This document shows positions 37,358 to 48,675 of a DNA stretch of 64,000 nucleotides, one piece after another. Made by a program: the position numbers and the translations under genes. The DNA is from Piper betle. Its lineage: Eukaryota; Streptophyta; Magnoliopsida; Piperales; Piperaceae. The notes beneath the pieces were generated by a model. That model saw only the letters and a program-made list of their open reading frames with translations, did no database searches and was not told where the DNA came from. The stretch spans positions 176,501 to 240,500 of the forward strand of contig JAURVB010004650.1 of the NCBI GenBank assembly GCA_033002965.1, written 5' to 3'. The stretch's first letter is position 1. The number at the start of each line of letters is the position of its first letter.

Positions 37358-39246
37358 TTGCTTCTATATATACCGGGTGGGTACTAATATTAGTGGGTCA
37401 AAATGCCAACGCAGGGATTACTTCATGGGGAAGATATTGCGGTTAAGGTGCGGTCTAAAAATTCATGTCAAGGAGCCGATGAGTTTACGATGGAAGTTCA
37501 AAAAATTGGTCAGATGATTAGGCACCGCAGCTTTGTGCCACTCAAAGGATACTGCACCGAAGAAAATTGTATAGTATACGAGTACATGCCCAACAGGAGT
37601 GTGAAAGATTTGATTTCTGGTACGTACGTGCACTCATCTAATAATTTGTTCAAATTTCATTGCATATATACAACATAATTTATCATGAGTTGCAACACTA
37701 TAACCGTGTTATATTGAAGTAACACTTAATTAGAACATCATGTTACGATGCCAAGTAATTGTGCTTGTTGAAATATGTGGCATAAGTTTCTTATATATGC
37801 GCTATCTTATACACGAGTAGCTGTTTGATATCTCATTTATAATGCTTCCTATTGCCATCACTTGCTGAGCATGGCTTTGCTGCTAAAAATATATGATCCG
37901 TATATTGTCAGGTGAACGCAAACGAGAACTAGATTGGAATCGCCGGAAAAACATTATTTTGGGAATTGCCAGGGGTTTACGACATCTACATAATGATGCG
38001 CCGCAGAGATATGCGCATGGTGATCTTAAGCTTGCAAATGTTCTCCTTGATCAAAACTACAACCCCAAGATTTCAGACCTTGGCATGGCAAGGTCCAACG
38101 AAGATCATCTTGGGCGCGTGTAAGTTGCTCATTCGTGATATATAGAGTGTGCATTTTTTATTTTTTTTCTATATATATAAATTAACCTCAATATTCATGT
38201 GCAATGCTACTCGGTTTCCCAGTCAAAGTCAAATGGATGTGTTCAAATTTGGAGTTATGTTGGTGGAGATTGTAAGAGGGCAAATTACTAATTCGAATCT
38301 GCCTCTCCTACTTGACTCGGTATGTTACTCGTAGTTTAAAATTTTGAAATTTGGACATAGACTCAGCATCTCATAAAGTGAAATTGACTCTATAATGATT
38401 CATAGTCATTTATATTAAAATTTTAATTATATAAATAAAAATTATATAAAATTAGCATATATTACTTTTTTTATCATTGAAATTGACAAAGACATGATTT
38501 ACATTACATAAAAAATATTGATTTAGCAAATCCAAAAAAAAAATGTTTGTTTAACTTTTATGACATGACTAGTAGAGTCAATTGCTAAATCGATCGGTAC
38601 AAAATCATTCATTGAGTTTGATTCGGCAAGCCATTAAGTAAACCCTCGAAGCGTTTTTGGAATTAAAAATAAGTTTTAGAACTATGATGTTAGTTGCACC
38701 AGCTTCCAAAGTAATTAAACTAATATCTGAAATTATGGGTTTTAATTTGTAATTATAATGTTGTAATTAATTTTTAGTTTTCTGAATGGTGACCTCCAAT
38801 CCCTTGGGGGGGAAATCAATTTGCTGTGGTTTTAATTTTATTTATTATAATGTTGTAATCAACTTTTAGTTTTCTGAATGAAATACCGTTCATAATATCA
38901 AATAAAGGCCATACGTACGTATACATAGAGGTTTTATATCCTTATATATTAATGTTATCATACATTGTATGTGTGCAAAGTGCAGACTCACCGAAAATTT
39001 CGTGACAAGAAACTCCTTGAGCTGGTCGACCCAGACCTTGACAAGAATGAGTGTGGAGAAGAAGCAGTAAGGTTTATCCATATTGGCTTATTATGCGTTC
39101 AGAGAGATGTGGGAGCAAGGCCCGACATTGTTACCGTTGAAAATTGGCTACAAAATGTTTCTCCCAAGTTGGATGTTCCTGAAGAGCCTGCAAACTGCGC
39201 TGCAGATGGAATGACTATAACCGGCCCAAATAGTACTGGCAGTTGA
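34735..39246 (+). CDS. cysteine-rich receptor-like kinase (DUF26/Gnk2), probable pseudokinase
   Basis: Plasma-membrane receptor kinase family. Eight exons: 34735-35461, 36416-36631, 36793-36891, 37038-37135, 37415-37619, 37912-38119, 38223-38319, 38986-39246 (1911 nt, 636 aa, phases agree throughout). The start ATG sits in ACCATGGCT. Signal peptide ([18 protein letters not shown]), two Gnk2 domains (first C-x9-C-x2-C, second [13 protein letters not shown]), proline-rich linker, one membrane helix ([20 protein letters not shown]), then kinase: [11 protein letters not shown]-loop, AVKV lysine and FTMEVQ helix-C glutamate are present. HRD is replaced by HGD, DFG by DLG, and exon 6 splices in frame to exon 7 so that GRV is followed at once by [10 protein letters not shown]: the activation segment with APE is gone. 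A kinase-dead receptor or a very young pseudogene. Confidence 0.85.
37319..37352. repeat. (TA)n microsatellite
   Basis: About sixteen TA units in the CRK intron between exons 4 and 5. Confidence 0.9.
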
Positions 39247-40761
39247 CATGCCGTTGAATTGGATGTGGTAAACATTAGTGTTTGGTAAACTTTTTTACAT
39301 GGGAGCAAGGTGTTTATTAATTCTGAATGATCGTTATGTAGTAAGTTTGAACATTTGTAGCAGCTCTGCATTGCTTTTGCTTATGTTATGTCATGTGCTC
39401 AACAAGTGAAAGTCTGGGAATCTTAGTATTCAATGGATATGTGTATTTTTGACCACTTGCTAAGTGTTTAACTTTCTTGCAAACACATAAAAATTAAAGA
39501 TGTAGAATATAGTTTCATATCCACTGTAGATGTTCATGAGTTGTATGATTTTGATAAATGCTAAAATTATATATGGGCTAATTGTTAAGTGGCTAACTAG
39601 TTGTTTTTGATAAGGATAAATTAATCGCAAATTAAGAAGCCCTTTGTGGTTGCTACTTGAAATCCATATCTTATGTATCAAGTGCCTCTTTTTCTTTTTC
39701 TTTTTTTTTGCATGCTGTGAGTACTGAAAGTCACCTATAAGTGATTTTGTAGGAAAAAATTTTTAATTCAAGTAAATCAAGATAAGAACCTTTTTTCCTC
39801 CAAATCGGATGATAATCAACTCTCATTATTGTTGTTCGGATTCCAGCATTTATTGATTTAACTTAGAGACGCATGGAGTGGGTTTTTGATCAACCGAGAG
39901 AACTTGATCGATGCATGTTTATGTGAAAGGTAAGTAAGTATATATGGAATGGTCCCCTTTATATTAATCAGTAACACACCTTGCGCTTTTATGACAAGGT
40001 TATGATTAAGTATTTACATTCTACGACTAATTAGATATGCATGCAATTAAACTTTCGCTATTTCACTTTGTTGAACAATTGCGGCAAATTCTAGCCGTCT
40101 TTGGACAACTTAACATGTCTAAAATTTGCTGGCCTTTGATCTTTTTCTCCGACAAAGAAGTGAAATTCCTTTTCATGGTGCTGTAGAAGAGCATACCAAC
40201 GAGCAAATAGATCAGGGGTTGGAAATCGAGTTCGATTAAACAACATGTCAAACTGTGGTCATGGGCCAGCTTAACCAAGTGATCACTAATAAGTTCACTC
40301 TACTCTTGGTACGTGCCTGCCCAGTTTCTATTGGAAATACCTAAATCATTTTCAAACAAAGAAAGAAGACACAATCATTCCCCATTCCCAGCTAGGACCA
40401 ATCCATTTGGACTAGCCTTTAACTAAACAATCCACATTGCTCATCATTGCATTCCACCGAAAAGCACCTCGGCATCCCCTTCGGCTAAGAGCCAAGAACC
40501 AAACCTCCGCATTGTCAAAGCGGATCGCACTTTGCAGCAATCCCCATTTTCTTCATTCTCTTCTTTTATGTATCTAATCCAAGCCCTCGATTTATCACAA
40601 GATTATGATTTATGCCCACGACAGATCCAAAGAGGAGCATATCAGTCCAAGTTTAAAGACTTTTCGAGGTCTGGGTTGTGGCTCACATTTTGTCAAAGCA
40701 AAGAAAACTCATGACTTCACTATAGTCTATAGGAAATGTTTGGCCTGGCCAGCTTTTTGCA
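39247..40761. other. intergenic region
   Basis: CRK 3' UTR and AT-rich spacer, then the promoter of the proline-rich gene, with a TATA-like TATATAG at 40762-40768. No other gene or repeat was seen. Confidence 0.5.
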
Positions 40762-40768
40762 TATATAG
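40762..40768 (+). promoter_or_regulatory. TATA-like box of the proline-rich protein gene
   Basis: TATATAG about 180 nt before the chosen ATG at 40945, in a promoter-like position. Confidence 0.4.
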
Positions 40769-40944
40769 AAAAAAACGACATAGAGACAAGCCACCTGCAC
40801 TATTTGCACTGAGCTTGACTAGCGCGCTTGAGCTTGTTTACACGCATGGTTCACCTTCCTTTCATAAACATAAACATAGAGGGCAATAACCGAGGCATCA
40901 TTTCTCCAAGAACAAGAAGATCGTCAAGAAGGAGCGCATCAACG

Positions 40945-41427
40945 ATGTTAAAGCTGCAGCAGCACTGCCTTCTAGTGGCAGGATTATTGACCTTCACAAC
41001 AAGCCTTTCCACGGCCGACAACTCCATGGATGTAGTACCCTCCACCGGTGTGCTATGTGTTAGCAACTGTCCGACATGCCCGGCCGTATGCTCGTCCTCC
41101 TCGCCGCCTCCACCGCCGTCGAGCACCTACGTCACAGCGGAGTGGGCTCCGCCACCGCCGGCGGTGTCCTACTACAGCTGGGGACCTCCCACGGCTTTCC
41201 ACCCCCCGCCTCCTTCATATCCTACAAACAACGAGAGGGCCCCCAATCTGCAGGTATCAACGCCACCAACCATGGAAACAAGGGAAGAGTATACGTATCC
41301 TTATTACTACTTCTATGCCTCACAATCTACTCATCACAGGCCGTTGCCTTGCTTCTCAGCGTCCTTGATAAATATTGCCATGGCCGTTTCTCTTTTTCTA
41401 TGTCTAAATTTGGCTTTTGTCAATTGA
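40945..41427 (+). CDS. small secreted proline-rich (HRGP-like) protein with a GPI-type tail
   Basis: 160 aa in one exon. The N-terminus MLKLQQHCLLVAGLLTF...TAD looks like a signal peptide. It is followed by a cysteine cluster (LCVSNCPTCPAVC), runs of proline (SSPPPPPSS, APPPPAVSYYSWGPP, HPPPPSYP), a tyrosine-rich patch (EEYTYPYYYFYASQS) and a hydrophobic C-terminus (INIAMAVSLFLCLNLAFVN) typical of a GPI-anchor signal. Small hydroxyproline-rich cell-wall proteins with a CxxC-type cluster followed by proline/tyrosine repeats are known in plants, and this fits that group. The start at 40945 is preferred because the signal peptide begins there; the in-frame ATG at 40828 adds a basic, unconserved stretch. 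The exact function is unknown. Confidence 0.75.
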   Translation: MLKLQQHCLLVAGLLTFTTSLSTADNSMDVVPSTGVLCVSNCPTCPAVCSSSSPPPPPSSTYVTAEWAPPPPAVSYYSWGPPTAFHPPPPSYPTNNERAPNLQVSTPPTMETREEYTYPYYYFYASQSTHHRPLPCFSASLINIAMAVSLFLCLNLAFVN

Positions 41428-43187
41428 ACTGTGTTCTTGTGTTGGATCGATTAGGAGTTAACGTAGATATATATGAGCAGGAGAACTTGTGGAGTATGAA
41501 TCTATGATTTTGCTTTATGATGAGTGCTTTGAATTTCTTCGCAACAATGTACTGGAGAAGGGCTGTGTAGTGTAGTTTATTAATAAGATCAAATATTGTC
41601 AGTGAATTCCAGTGTTATTGGGAGATTATAAAGCTCTTTTTCGTTTTTTTGAAAAATTCTAACTTTTGCAGCGATCTCAGTTCAAAATTTGTATCCATTT
41701 TTATTTAATTATAATTAGTTGGTTAATTTTGATCACTAATCATTTCGACGTCAGTCTCCGTGATCATGTGGCCTCCCTATTCATCTAATTACATGGCATC
41801 TTATTATCAAGTACATTCAATTAAAATGTTAAAAGTCATAAAACATACACTCGAATTATCCTATTTTTTCCATACCGGTGTTCAAAACCTAAAACCCATA
41901 ATATTTATGCTACAACCTATTATCTTTATAAGAGCTAGTAAACTATAACATTTAGGTATCTTAATTCTTAGATGCCTAATAAAAACCACAAATTGCTCGC
42001 AGTTTTCAGCCACCAATAAACCACCAATATCTAGCAGTTAGCAGTCCGTACTCCTTAGTCTATATATTTTGGCGAAAAACAAATAAGTATCTATTAATCT
42101 ATCTATCTATTATTAATTTACCTATCTACTTTATACATCTATCTGTTTATCTATCTATCTATCAATTTATTTGGTTAATTTAATATAATTAAGTATGATC
42201 GTCTTCTACTAGTTGTCCCTCCTACATATTTTTTATTTTTTTAATTTCGAGAATTTTAGAGAACCCTCTAATTATAGGATTTTTTAATATAAGAATCATC
42301 CTCGTGCTAAGTATAAGATTTGTCATATCTTCTTCGTATATTTGTCACACCTCTTTCTTTTCCTAATATACATGTCACATGATAATCACACTTTTTAAAA
42401 TATCAGATCTTTGAAATATAAGATTTCCACTAACAAATCAAATCTTTTTAGGTCTATAAAACTTTCCCACGTATCTTAGATTCTTCAAAATGGAGGTGGG
42501 CTTCCTATAATAAATTAATCCACAGTCAATTCTCGAATATAGTAGTGTTTGGAGTAATTTTCTTACTTTTTACAAATTTTAATTTGTTTATGCTCTGCTT
42601 TTATAATTATTATGTGACAAACCATTATTTGATTTAGTTTCAACTTTGATTAGAAAAATAATACTACCATGTTCAGATTTTTTCAACTTAAATACGGAAA
42701 TTCATTTACAGTAATGACCAATTTTTTAAGTTTTATTTATGAGATGCTGAATTTTTTTATCTGATTTAATAGTTTTAAAACAATTTTGGAAGATGCTATT
42801 CGATTTTTGTTTGCAAATTTATATTTAATAATGTTAGCATTACATCTTTTTCTTCAAAATATCATTCTTAACAAAATAATGAGCGGCTCCGGTGTACAAA
42901 GACCAGATGGGCTAATATATTAGCATACTATATTATATACACTAGATAAGATGTGATATGTATTAAAAATGGGCTATAAATGATTGATTAGAGTATAATA
43001 ATCAAATAATATATGATTGTAAATTTTAAAGATGGAGATTTTAATTTAATGGGAAGACTGATTATAATTTTTGGGCCTGATGAGGCCTTTTGGCCACAGA
43101 GCCTATTTCAAGTTTTGAATTCGGCCCCGCCCACAAGACAGCGCTCTCTCATCTCCACCTCCTCCCCGGCACCGTCGCCATTCTCCG
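41428..43187. other. intergenic region
   Basis: 3' UTR of the proline-rich gene, AT-rich spacer with a TCTA-type minisatellite (about 42088-42172), then GC-rich leader of the next gene from about 43120. No gene supported. Confidence 0.5.
42088..42172. repeat. imperfect (TCTA)n repeat
   Basis: Interrupted runs of TCTA/ATCT over about 85 bases. Confidence 0.8.
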
Positions 43188-45726
43188 ATGGCCTCCGCCG
43201 GCCGCTACGCCGCCGCCACCATCACCTCCGACCACCACCCCAACCCTAAGCCCCGCAAGAACCTCTCTTCCTTACGGAAGCTCCTCGGCGGCCCCGGCAG
43301 TCGCAGCAGCCGCGGCTCCGGTTCCCCCGGATCCGCCTCTCCTCAATCCCTCCCCCGCCCCAGATCCGCCGGCGAGCTCGCCTTGTCCCGGCCGCCTAAG
43401 AACGACGGTGGCTCCATGGTGAAAAGGTTGATGGGGAAGAAGAGCAAGCCCGATGCAGCGCCCATCGCCTTGCAGCGTGCCCGCGATGATCTCAAGAAGG
43501 TGGTGGCCGGGCCGGTGGCCGACGCCGGTGGCAGTTCCAATCTGTCTGGGTTGTCGAAGAAGCTGTTTCAGAGGAGCGCACGGCCGGCGAAGGCGGCTCC
43601 GACTGAGAATATCAAGGCGTTGTGCGAGGTGAAGGAGAATACGAGGACGTTGGGAATGGTTTTGCGCAGCGAGAGGGATCTCTTGAACCAGAACAAGGCG
43701 TACGAAGACGAGATTGCGGAGCTCCGATTAGTTGTGGAGGCGAGGGACAGAGAAGTAGTTATCTTTACGCTCCCATTTTTATTCATCTCTCTTTTTGTTC
43801 GGTCCGGATTGCCAGCTCCACTTCGTAGTTCTGCTCTAGAATGTTCTTAAATGATGGATTGAATTGTTTAAAAATTGAAAATTTATGCAATCTGATCTTT
43901 TATTTGGCGTTTTTTAGTTGGATAAATTGAAGAAGATGTGCTTGAAGCAAAGAGAGGAAATTGATGCATTGAGAAATTCAGTTGTCGCACGAGATGCAAA
44001 ATTCCATGGGGTTCAGGACCTGGGTGGTCACAAGGACGGATTTGACGTAATGCAAGCGAAAGATTTTATTCCGAACCTCGAAGATCAAGTGAAATTGCTT
44101 AAAATACAACTTCGGTGTTTTGCCGAGGATCTTGCGGAGGTAATTGTTCTCCATTAGTTGCTTCTTGCATCTATTTGTCGCATTTTGGATTAATCTTCCT
44201 GAGCAATAAGAATGTGTTATATACAAGAGAATGGCTCATTATCTTGGGATGCATATTTTGAATCCTAGTAATTAGTTTTGGCAATTTTTTAGCTTGCTGT
44301 GGCTCTTGTTGCCCTTAATGTGTAATCACAAAGTTATCAACTATTGTGTACTAGCATGCATGTCTAAGCTCTGTCTTTTGCAATTGTTGTTGATGCTAAC
44401 ATTTATTGTTCTTGTATTGTTGCAATGAGCATCCCCTTTTTAGTACGCTCAAGAAAAATTGAAAACGTTTATATATTTGTTGGATGAAAAAATTGTACCC
44501 TCTTCGTACAATTTTTGGCTATTAGCTATTACCTGTCATCTCAATTTTGGTTGATGTTTCTTCTTTACCAAAAATTTTTTTGTGTCACTCATTACTTCTT
44601 TACCAATTTGATACCGCCTCAAAATTTTACTGCTATTATTTCAAAGTTTAGAATAGTGCTATTCGCATGTGACGCAACACTGGTGTAGGTGATAAAGTCT
44701 GCTGGACATCTACCCATCACTAGGTTCTTACATTCTTATGTGAATATCTTTTAACATTTTTAAAACTTTGAATCCGTTGTCAAACAGGTAAAGAGTTCAC
44801 AAAGATCACAGGCTGACAGACATACCTATGGAGATGCATCCAGTTCATGGGTAAGAAATAATTTTAAATCCGCTCCTTTAATGATGTTTATTAGCGTTAA
44901 ACATAAATTCTGCATGTTTTTCGGTATTCAAAAGATTGAGTGGCTTGACCTTGCTACTTCTCTCGACAATAGACAAAGTATATTCTGGAATTTTGTTTTT
45001 TCCCCCATCAATCAGTTATAGACAAAACTAAAACAATTGTTCATCTTCAATATAAGTTAATTTTTATAATAGTATTGTAGGAGTTTATCTTTCTTGTTTA
45101 TTGTCAATTATCGTGTTTAAGATTCTCTGCATAGACAAAGACTTACATTATTCTCCCACTTTCAATAATTCAATTCAATAATGATTGTGCTCCCAGGCGT
45201 CTTGTGATCCAGTTACTCCTACTCGCAGTCTGGATGAAATGTACACCAAGGATCTGAATCCATGCTTGACTCCTTACGATTATGAGAGATCCAAGGTAGT
45301 ATGAAAGAAGTTATTTGGTTTTGATAAAGGGACCTATAATGCATGTTACGATGTGACAGAGTATAGCGTAACTGTGAACATCGGTCATTCTTCTTCCAAA
45401 ATATTTAACGCTCTTCATTCTCTGTCTTGTCTTGGTTATCAGTTGTTAATAATAATTATGATAGAGTATAATTTTGTTCTGATTTATCAAAATTCAAAAT
45501 TGTGAAATGGCAGGAATTTTTGCCAATTTGTTTTGGTTCGAGAGAGAAAGGGTTATCTGGAAATATTGAAGAGAGCGGACACTCTAACTCTAACGATCAC
45601 ACTGGGGGTTTATTCATGAACTCAGAAAGCTGCCAAAGTCGAAGTGCAGAGAATGCTCGCAGTGTCATTTGGAAGTCAAGTCAAAACAGGTTTTCCAAAT
45701 TTCCCATTCCTCAGAAGTTCTTTTGA
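43188..45726 (+). CDS. coiled-coil protein of unknown function
   Basis: Five exons: 43188-43754, 43918-44139, 44788-44850, 45197-45295, 45514-45726 (all boundaries phase 0; 1164 nt, 387 aa). The N-terminal ~120 residues are basic and Ser/Pro-rich (PKPRKNLSSLRKLLGG, PRPRSAGELALSRPPK). Residues ~135-250 form a predicted coiled coil (NIKALCEVKENTRTLGMVLR, then LDKLKKMCLKQREEIDALRN and EDQVKLLKIQLRCFAEDLAE). The C-terminus is Ser/Asn-rich with no known domain and ends FPIPQKFF. It resembles plant proteins loosely annotated as USO1- or myosin-like. The start ATG lies at the beginning of the GC-rich exon. The role may be cytoskeletal or vesicle tethering, but this is only a guess from the coiled coil. 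Confidence 0.8.
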
Positions 45727-46035
45727 TGTTCAGTGTGACGTACGGCGAGGAAAGATGCACGAAAAGGGATTGAAATTTTTCAATAAGTTTACTGCCCTCT
45801 AGCATGGAAAGAAGTTATTTATATATAATGCGATATAGGTATAAAAATTGGCTTCTCGAGTAAGAGCTATTTCTGCTCAATGCAGTTGATCGAGGCGAAC
45901 TACCTGTCAATATGCTAAACTTTTGGTTGCTGCATTATTATGACAAAACTCTTATGCATCTTTTCTTATTATAACGAGTTTTGAGGTGTTTTGACAAAAT
46001 TTGGTCTCTGATTCTGAAAAGTATTCATAAATGTT

Positions 46036-47915
46036 CTACAAAATCTTCTTTTTACGCCGTTGTAACTCATATAGAAATATCCCTCCGGCAACTGAAACAT
46101 TAAGAGACTCGGCACTTTCTGCCATTGGTATAGTAACCAGCTCGCAAGCATTCTTGGCTTCCATAGAGAGGCCCTTCCCTTCACTGCCCAATACTAAGCA
46201 CAAATGCGTATTGGCTATAGAATTCACGAAATTTGGGGAAAGCAAAATTGGGGCTTTCCCTTGGATAGTATCATCAGGGTCAGCTGCCAGCATCTTTACT
46301 TCGAATTTTTCCCGGAAAGTTTCAAGATGATCCCAGCTACCAGAAACAATAGACAACTGAAAGCAGGCTCCTCTGGCAGCCCTAAGTGCTCTTTCATTGA
46401 AAGGGTCACAACAACCAGGAAGAAGGTAAACACCATCCTGTCACCCAAGAGACCGGATATGAAAAACGATCAGTCACTTAACTAGGGGAAGCAAAACTAG
46501 ATTATTACAGTATGGAATGAGGCTTATCATGAGAAATCTGCACTCTTTATGTCGAAAATTTCAGACAGGACCATCAAGTTGCAAGACACAAGCTCCATTT
46601 GATTTGATAAACATACATCTCCCAACAGCTAAAAGTAAACACAAATCTAACTCACGTTACCGAGTAACATCTAATAGTTCAAAATGCCGAATAGACTGAC
46701 TTCCATAATTGCAAAAACTTAATTGAATGATGCAATTGAAGAAAGTAGATTGGTTTATCGTAGAGAACATATCACTTCACAAAATACTGTTGCTATTTCA
46801 TTTTCTCGCTCTTTGGTATTTGATATTTAGTATGTTAGTTGACCAAGGAAAAATGGTAAGCATCAAATTTGATATTATGCTATGGAAAATATAAAATCAG
46901 AAAAGTTGGCACGCTACACAAAATCAAGAAAGGTAGAGAAGGGGAAGCTTGCATAATACTCGTACCCATCCAAAAGCCATTGCAGACCTCAATAATGTGC
47001 CCAGATTGCCAGGATCCTGCAGAGAATATTGGTCATTCAGATTTCAGAGTAGGAGAAATGAGGAATTAATAAGGAATTATTAACAACTTGAGGTGAGGAA
47101 TTATCACACACAAGAAATGCTCGGATATTGATTTAGGGATAATACTAGAAAAGACCTGGATTCCATCAAGGGCCAGCACCCTATGAGGAGAAGGAAACCA
47201 GTGCTCGCAGTCAGGGGCCCTCTCATCATCATCATCATCATCCATGCGGTGGAAAGTGGCGGGAAATCTCATAAGCGCAACAGCCACAGTGGAATCCACT
47301 GACTGCAGTCCAGCAAGCTTTTTCATCACTGCGGAGCTCACATGAACAGCTCGAACTGGAAAATCAAACAACGCTCCTGGAAGTTCTGAGCCATCAAGTA
47401 AGAGTATGCATGCCACCGATGTGTGTGTCTCCTCCTGCGATGCTTGAAACCGTACTATCTCACTAAAAAAAAAAAAAAGTACACAACTGATCTTCAGCGG
47501 CTTTGTTTTCTTTATTTTTAAATCATAACTGTCGCTCAATACCAAAAATCTTCCACAAATCAGGACAAGTGAAGTTCATTGTAAAAGAGAAAAATACTTT
47601 TTTATTAAAAAACCAAAATTAAAGCAAGTTGTTCAAAGGGGAAAATGACCTGATGGGAGTGAGGCCGACGAGGAGAGCGGCGGCGTGGGAGTGGCGGTAG
47701 GAGGAGCTGAGGCGGAGCTTATGGCAGTGCTTGACGAAGGGGTTGGAGGGGCTTGATATGAAGTCCACGTGCGGGGGAGGGAGGTAGAGATTGCTCGGTG
47801 ACGATGTTCTTGGATTGGGAGGTTGGCCATTGTTGTTGCAGACACAGATGCGTTGGTGACGGCTTATCCCAAGGCATGAAGAAGAAGAAGCAGCAGCATG
47901 CAAGTGGTGTAGCAT
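46036..47915 (-). CDS. SpoU/TrmH-family RNA 2'-O-ribose methyltransferase, probably organellar
   Basis: SAM-dependent methylation of ribose in tRNA or rRNA. Exons (5' to 3' on the minus strand): 47915-47650, 47462-47156, 47016-46966, 46437-46036; phases agree, 1026 nt, 341 aa. N-terminal Ser/His/Pro-rich stretch may be a transit peptide. Substrate-binding domain: SPSNPFVKHCHKLRLSSSYR then HAAALLVGLTPI. SPOUT knot motifs: DPGNLGTLLRSAMAFGW (motif 1, exon 3), LCLVLGSEGKGLS (motif 2) and LVTIPMAESAESLNVSVAGG (motif 3, SAM binding). All three are intact. Exon 2 has an acidic run (MDDDDDDERAP) coded by an ATC/GAT-type microsatellite. The gene is convergent with the coiled-coil gene; the 309 bases between their stops hold only UTR. 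Confidence 0.9.
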
Positions 47916-48675
47916 ACCTTCTCCAACTAAGTTTGGATAAACTCGCTCTGTTTCCTCTTTATCTTAATGTCTACAATCTGATTTCTGGAATTGGATTTGC
48001 TCCAACCAGTTACAAACCCGCTTCTTCAGCAGCTCCACCACAATGAGTAAAATTAAACCCATATAATTGGGACTAATAAAGAAGCCAATGCTAATGCAAA
48101 TCCCATTCCCTTGCTCCTACTAAAAATGATTATTATGTATATAACATCTTCCCTTTAAAAAAAGTTTTTTCATTATGATACAGAATATATCATCAATGTC
48201 TTCTTTCATTGGGGAGGGGGACATTCTGACAACCGCATGCCTCTAAATCGGCGTATCTACCTGAATACGAACATTCAGTGTCTAAGTCACTATAACTGTG
48301 GGAAGATCGTTAAGATTATAACGTCTTTAAGCATGCAAATATTCATTTGATCAAGGTGTTCACACGTTGACAGCCCCGCCTTGGTGTTTAGTTACCTTCA
48401 ATGTATCTCTTTTACGACCACCTAAACGCCCCCAAATACATCCCAGCAAGAGTCCAAAATTACATATAAACTTTGGTCAAGAATCACACAAGGCCATTGC
48501 TTAAATTTTTTTATCTTGGTGGACGTAACAAGATAATTATCCTACCCTAAATTCAAATAATTGAAAATAAATTTTTTTGTGGGGTTAATATTAGGTTAAT
48601 TAGTTTTATTTAAATTGAAATAACAATTCAAAAGTGCATTTCCTTTACAAAGACAAGTGGGGGTTTGATTCTCAT
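47916..48675. other. spacer between the methyltransferase start and the MMSDH 3' end
   Basis: Contains the methyltransferase promoter and, on the right, the MMSDH 3' UTR. No gene or structured repeat seen. Confidence 0.5.

Noticed and set aside
42088..42172. Regularly spaced repeats considered as a CRISPR-like array
   Set aside because: It is a simple tetranucleotide microsatellite in a plant genome, with no spacers.
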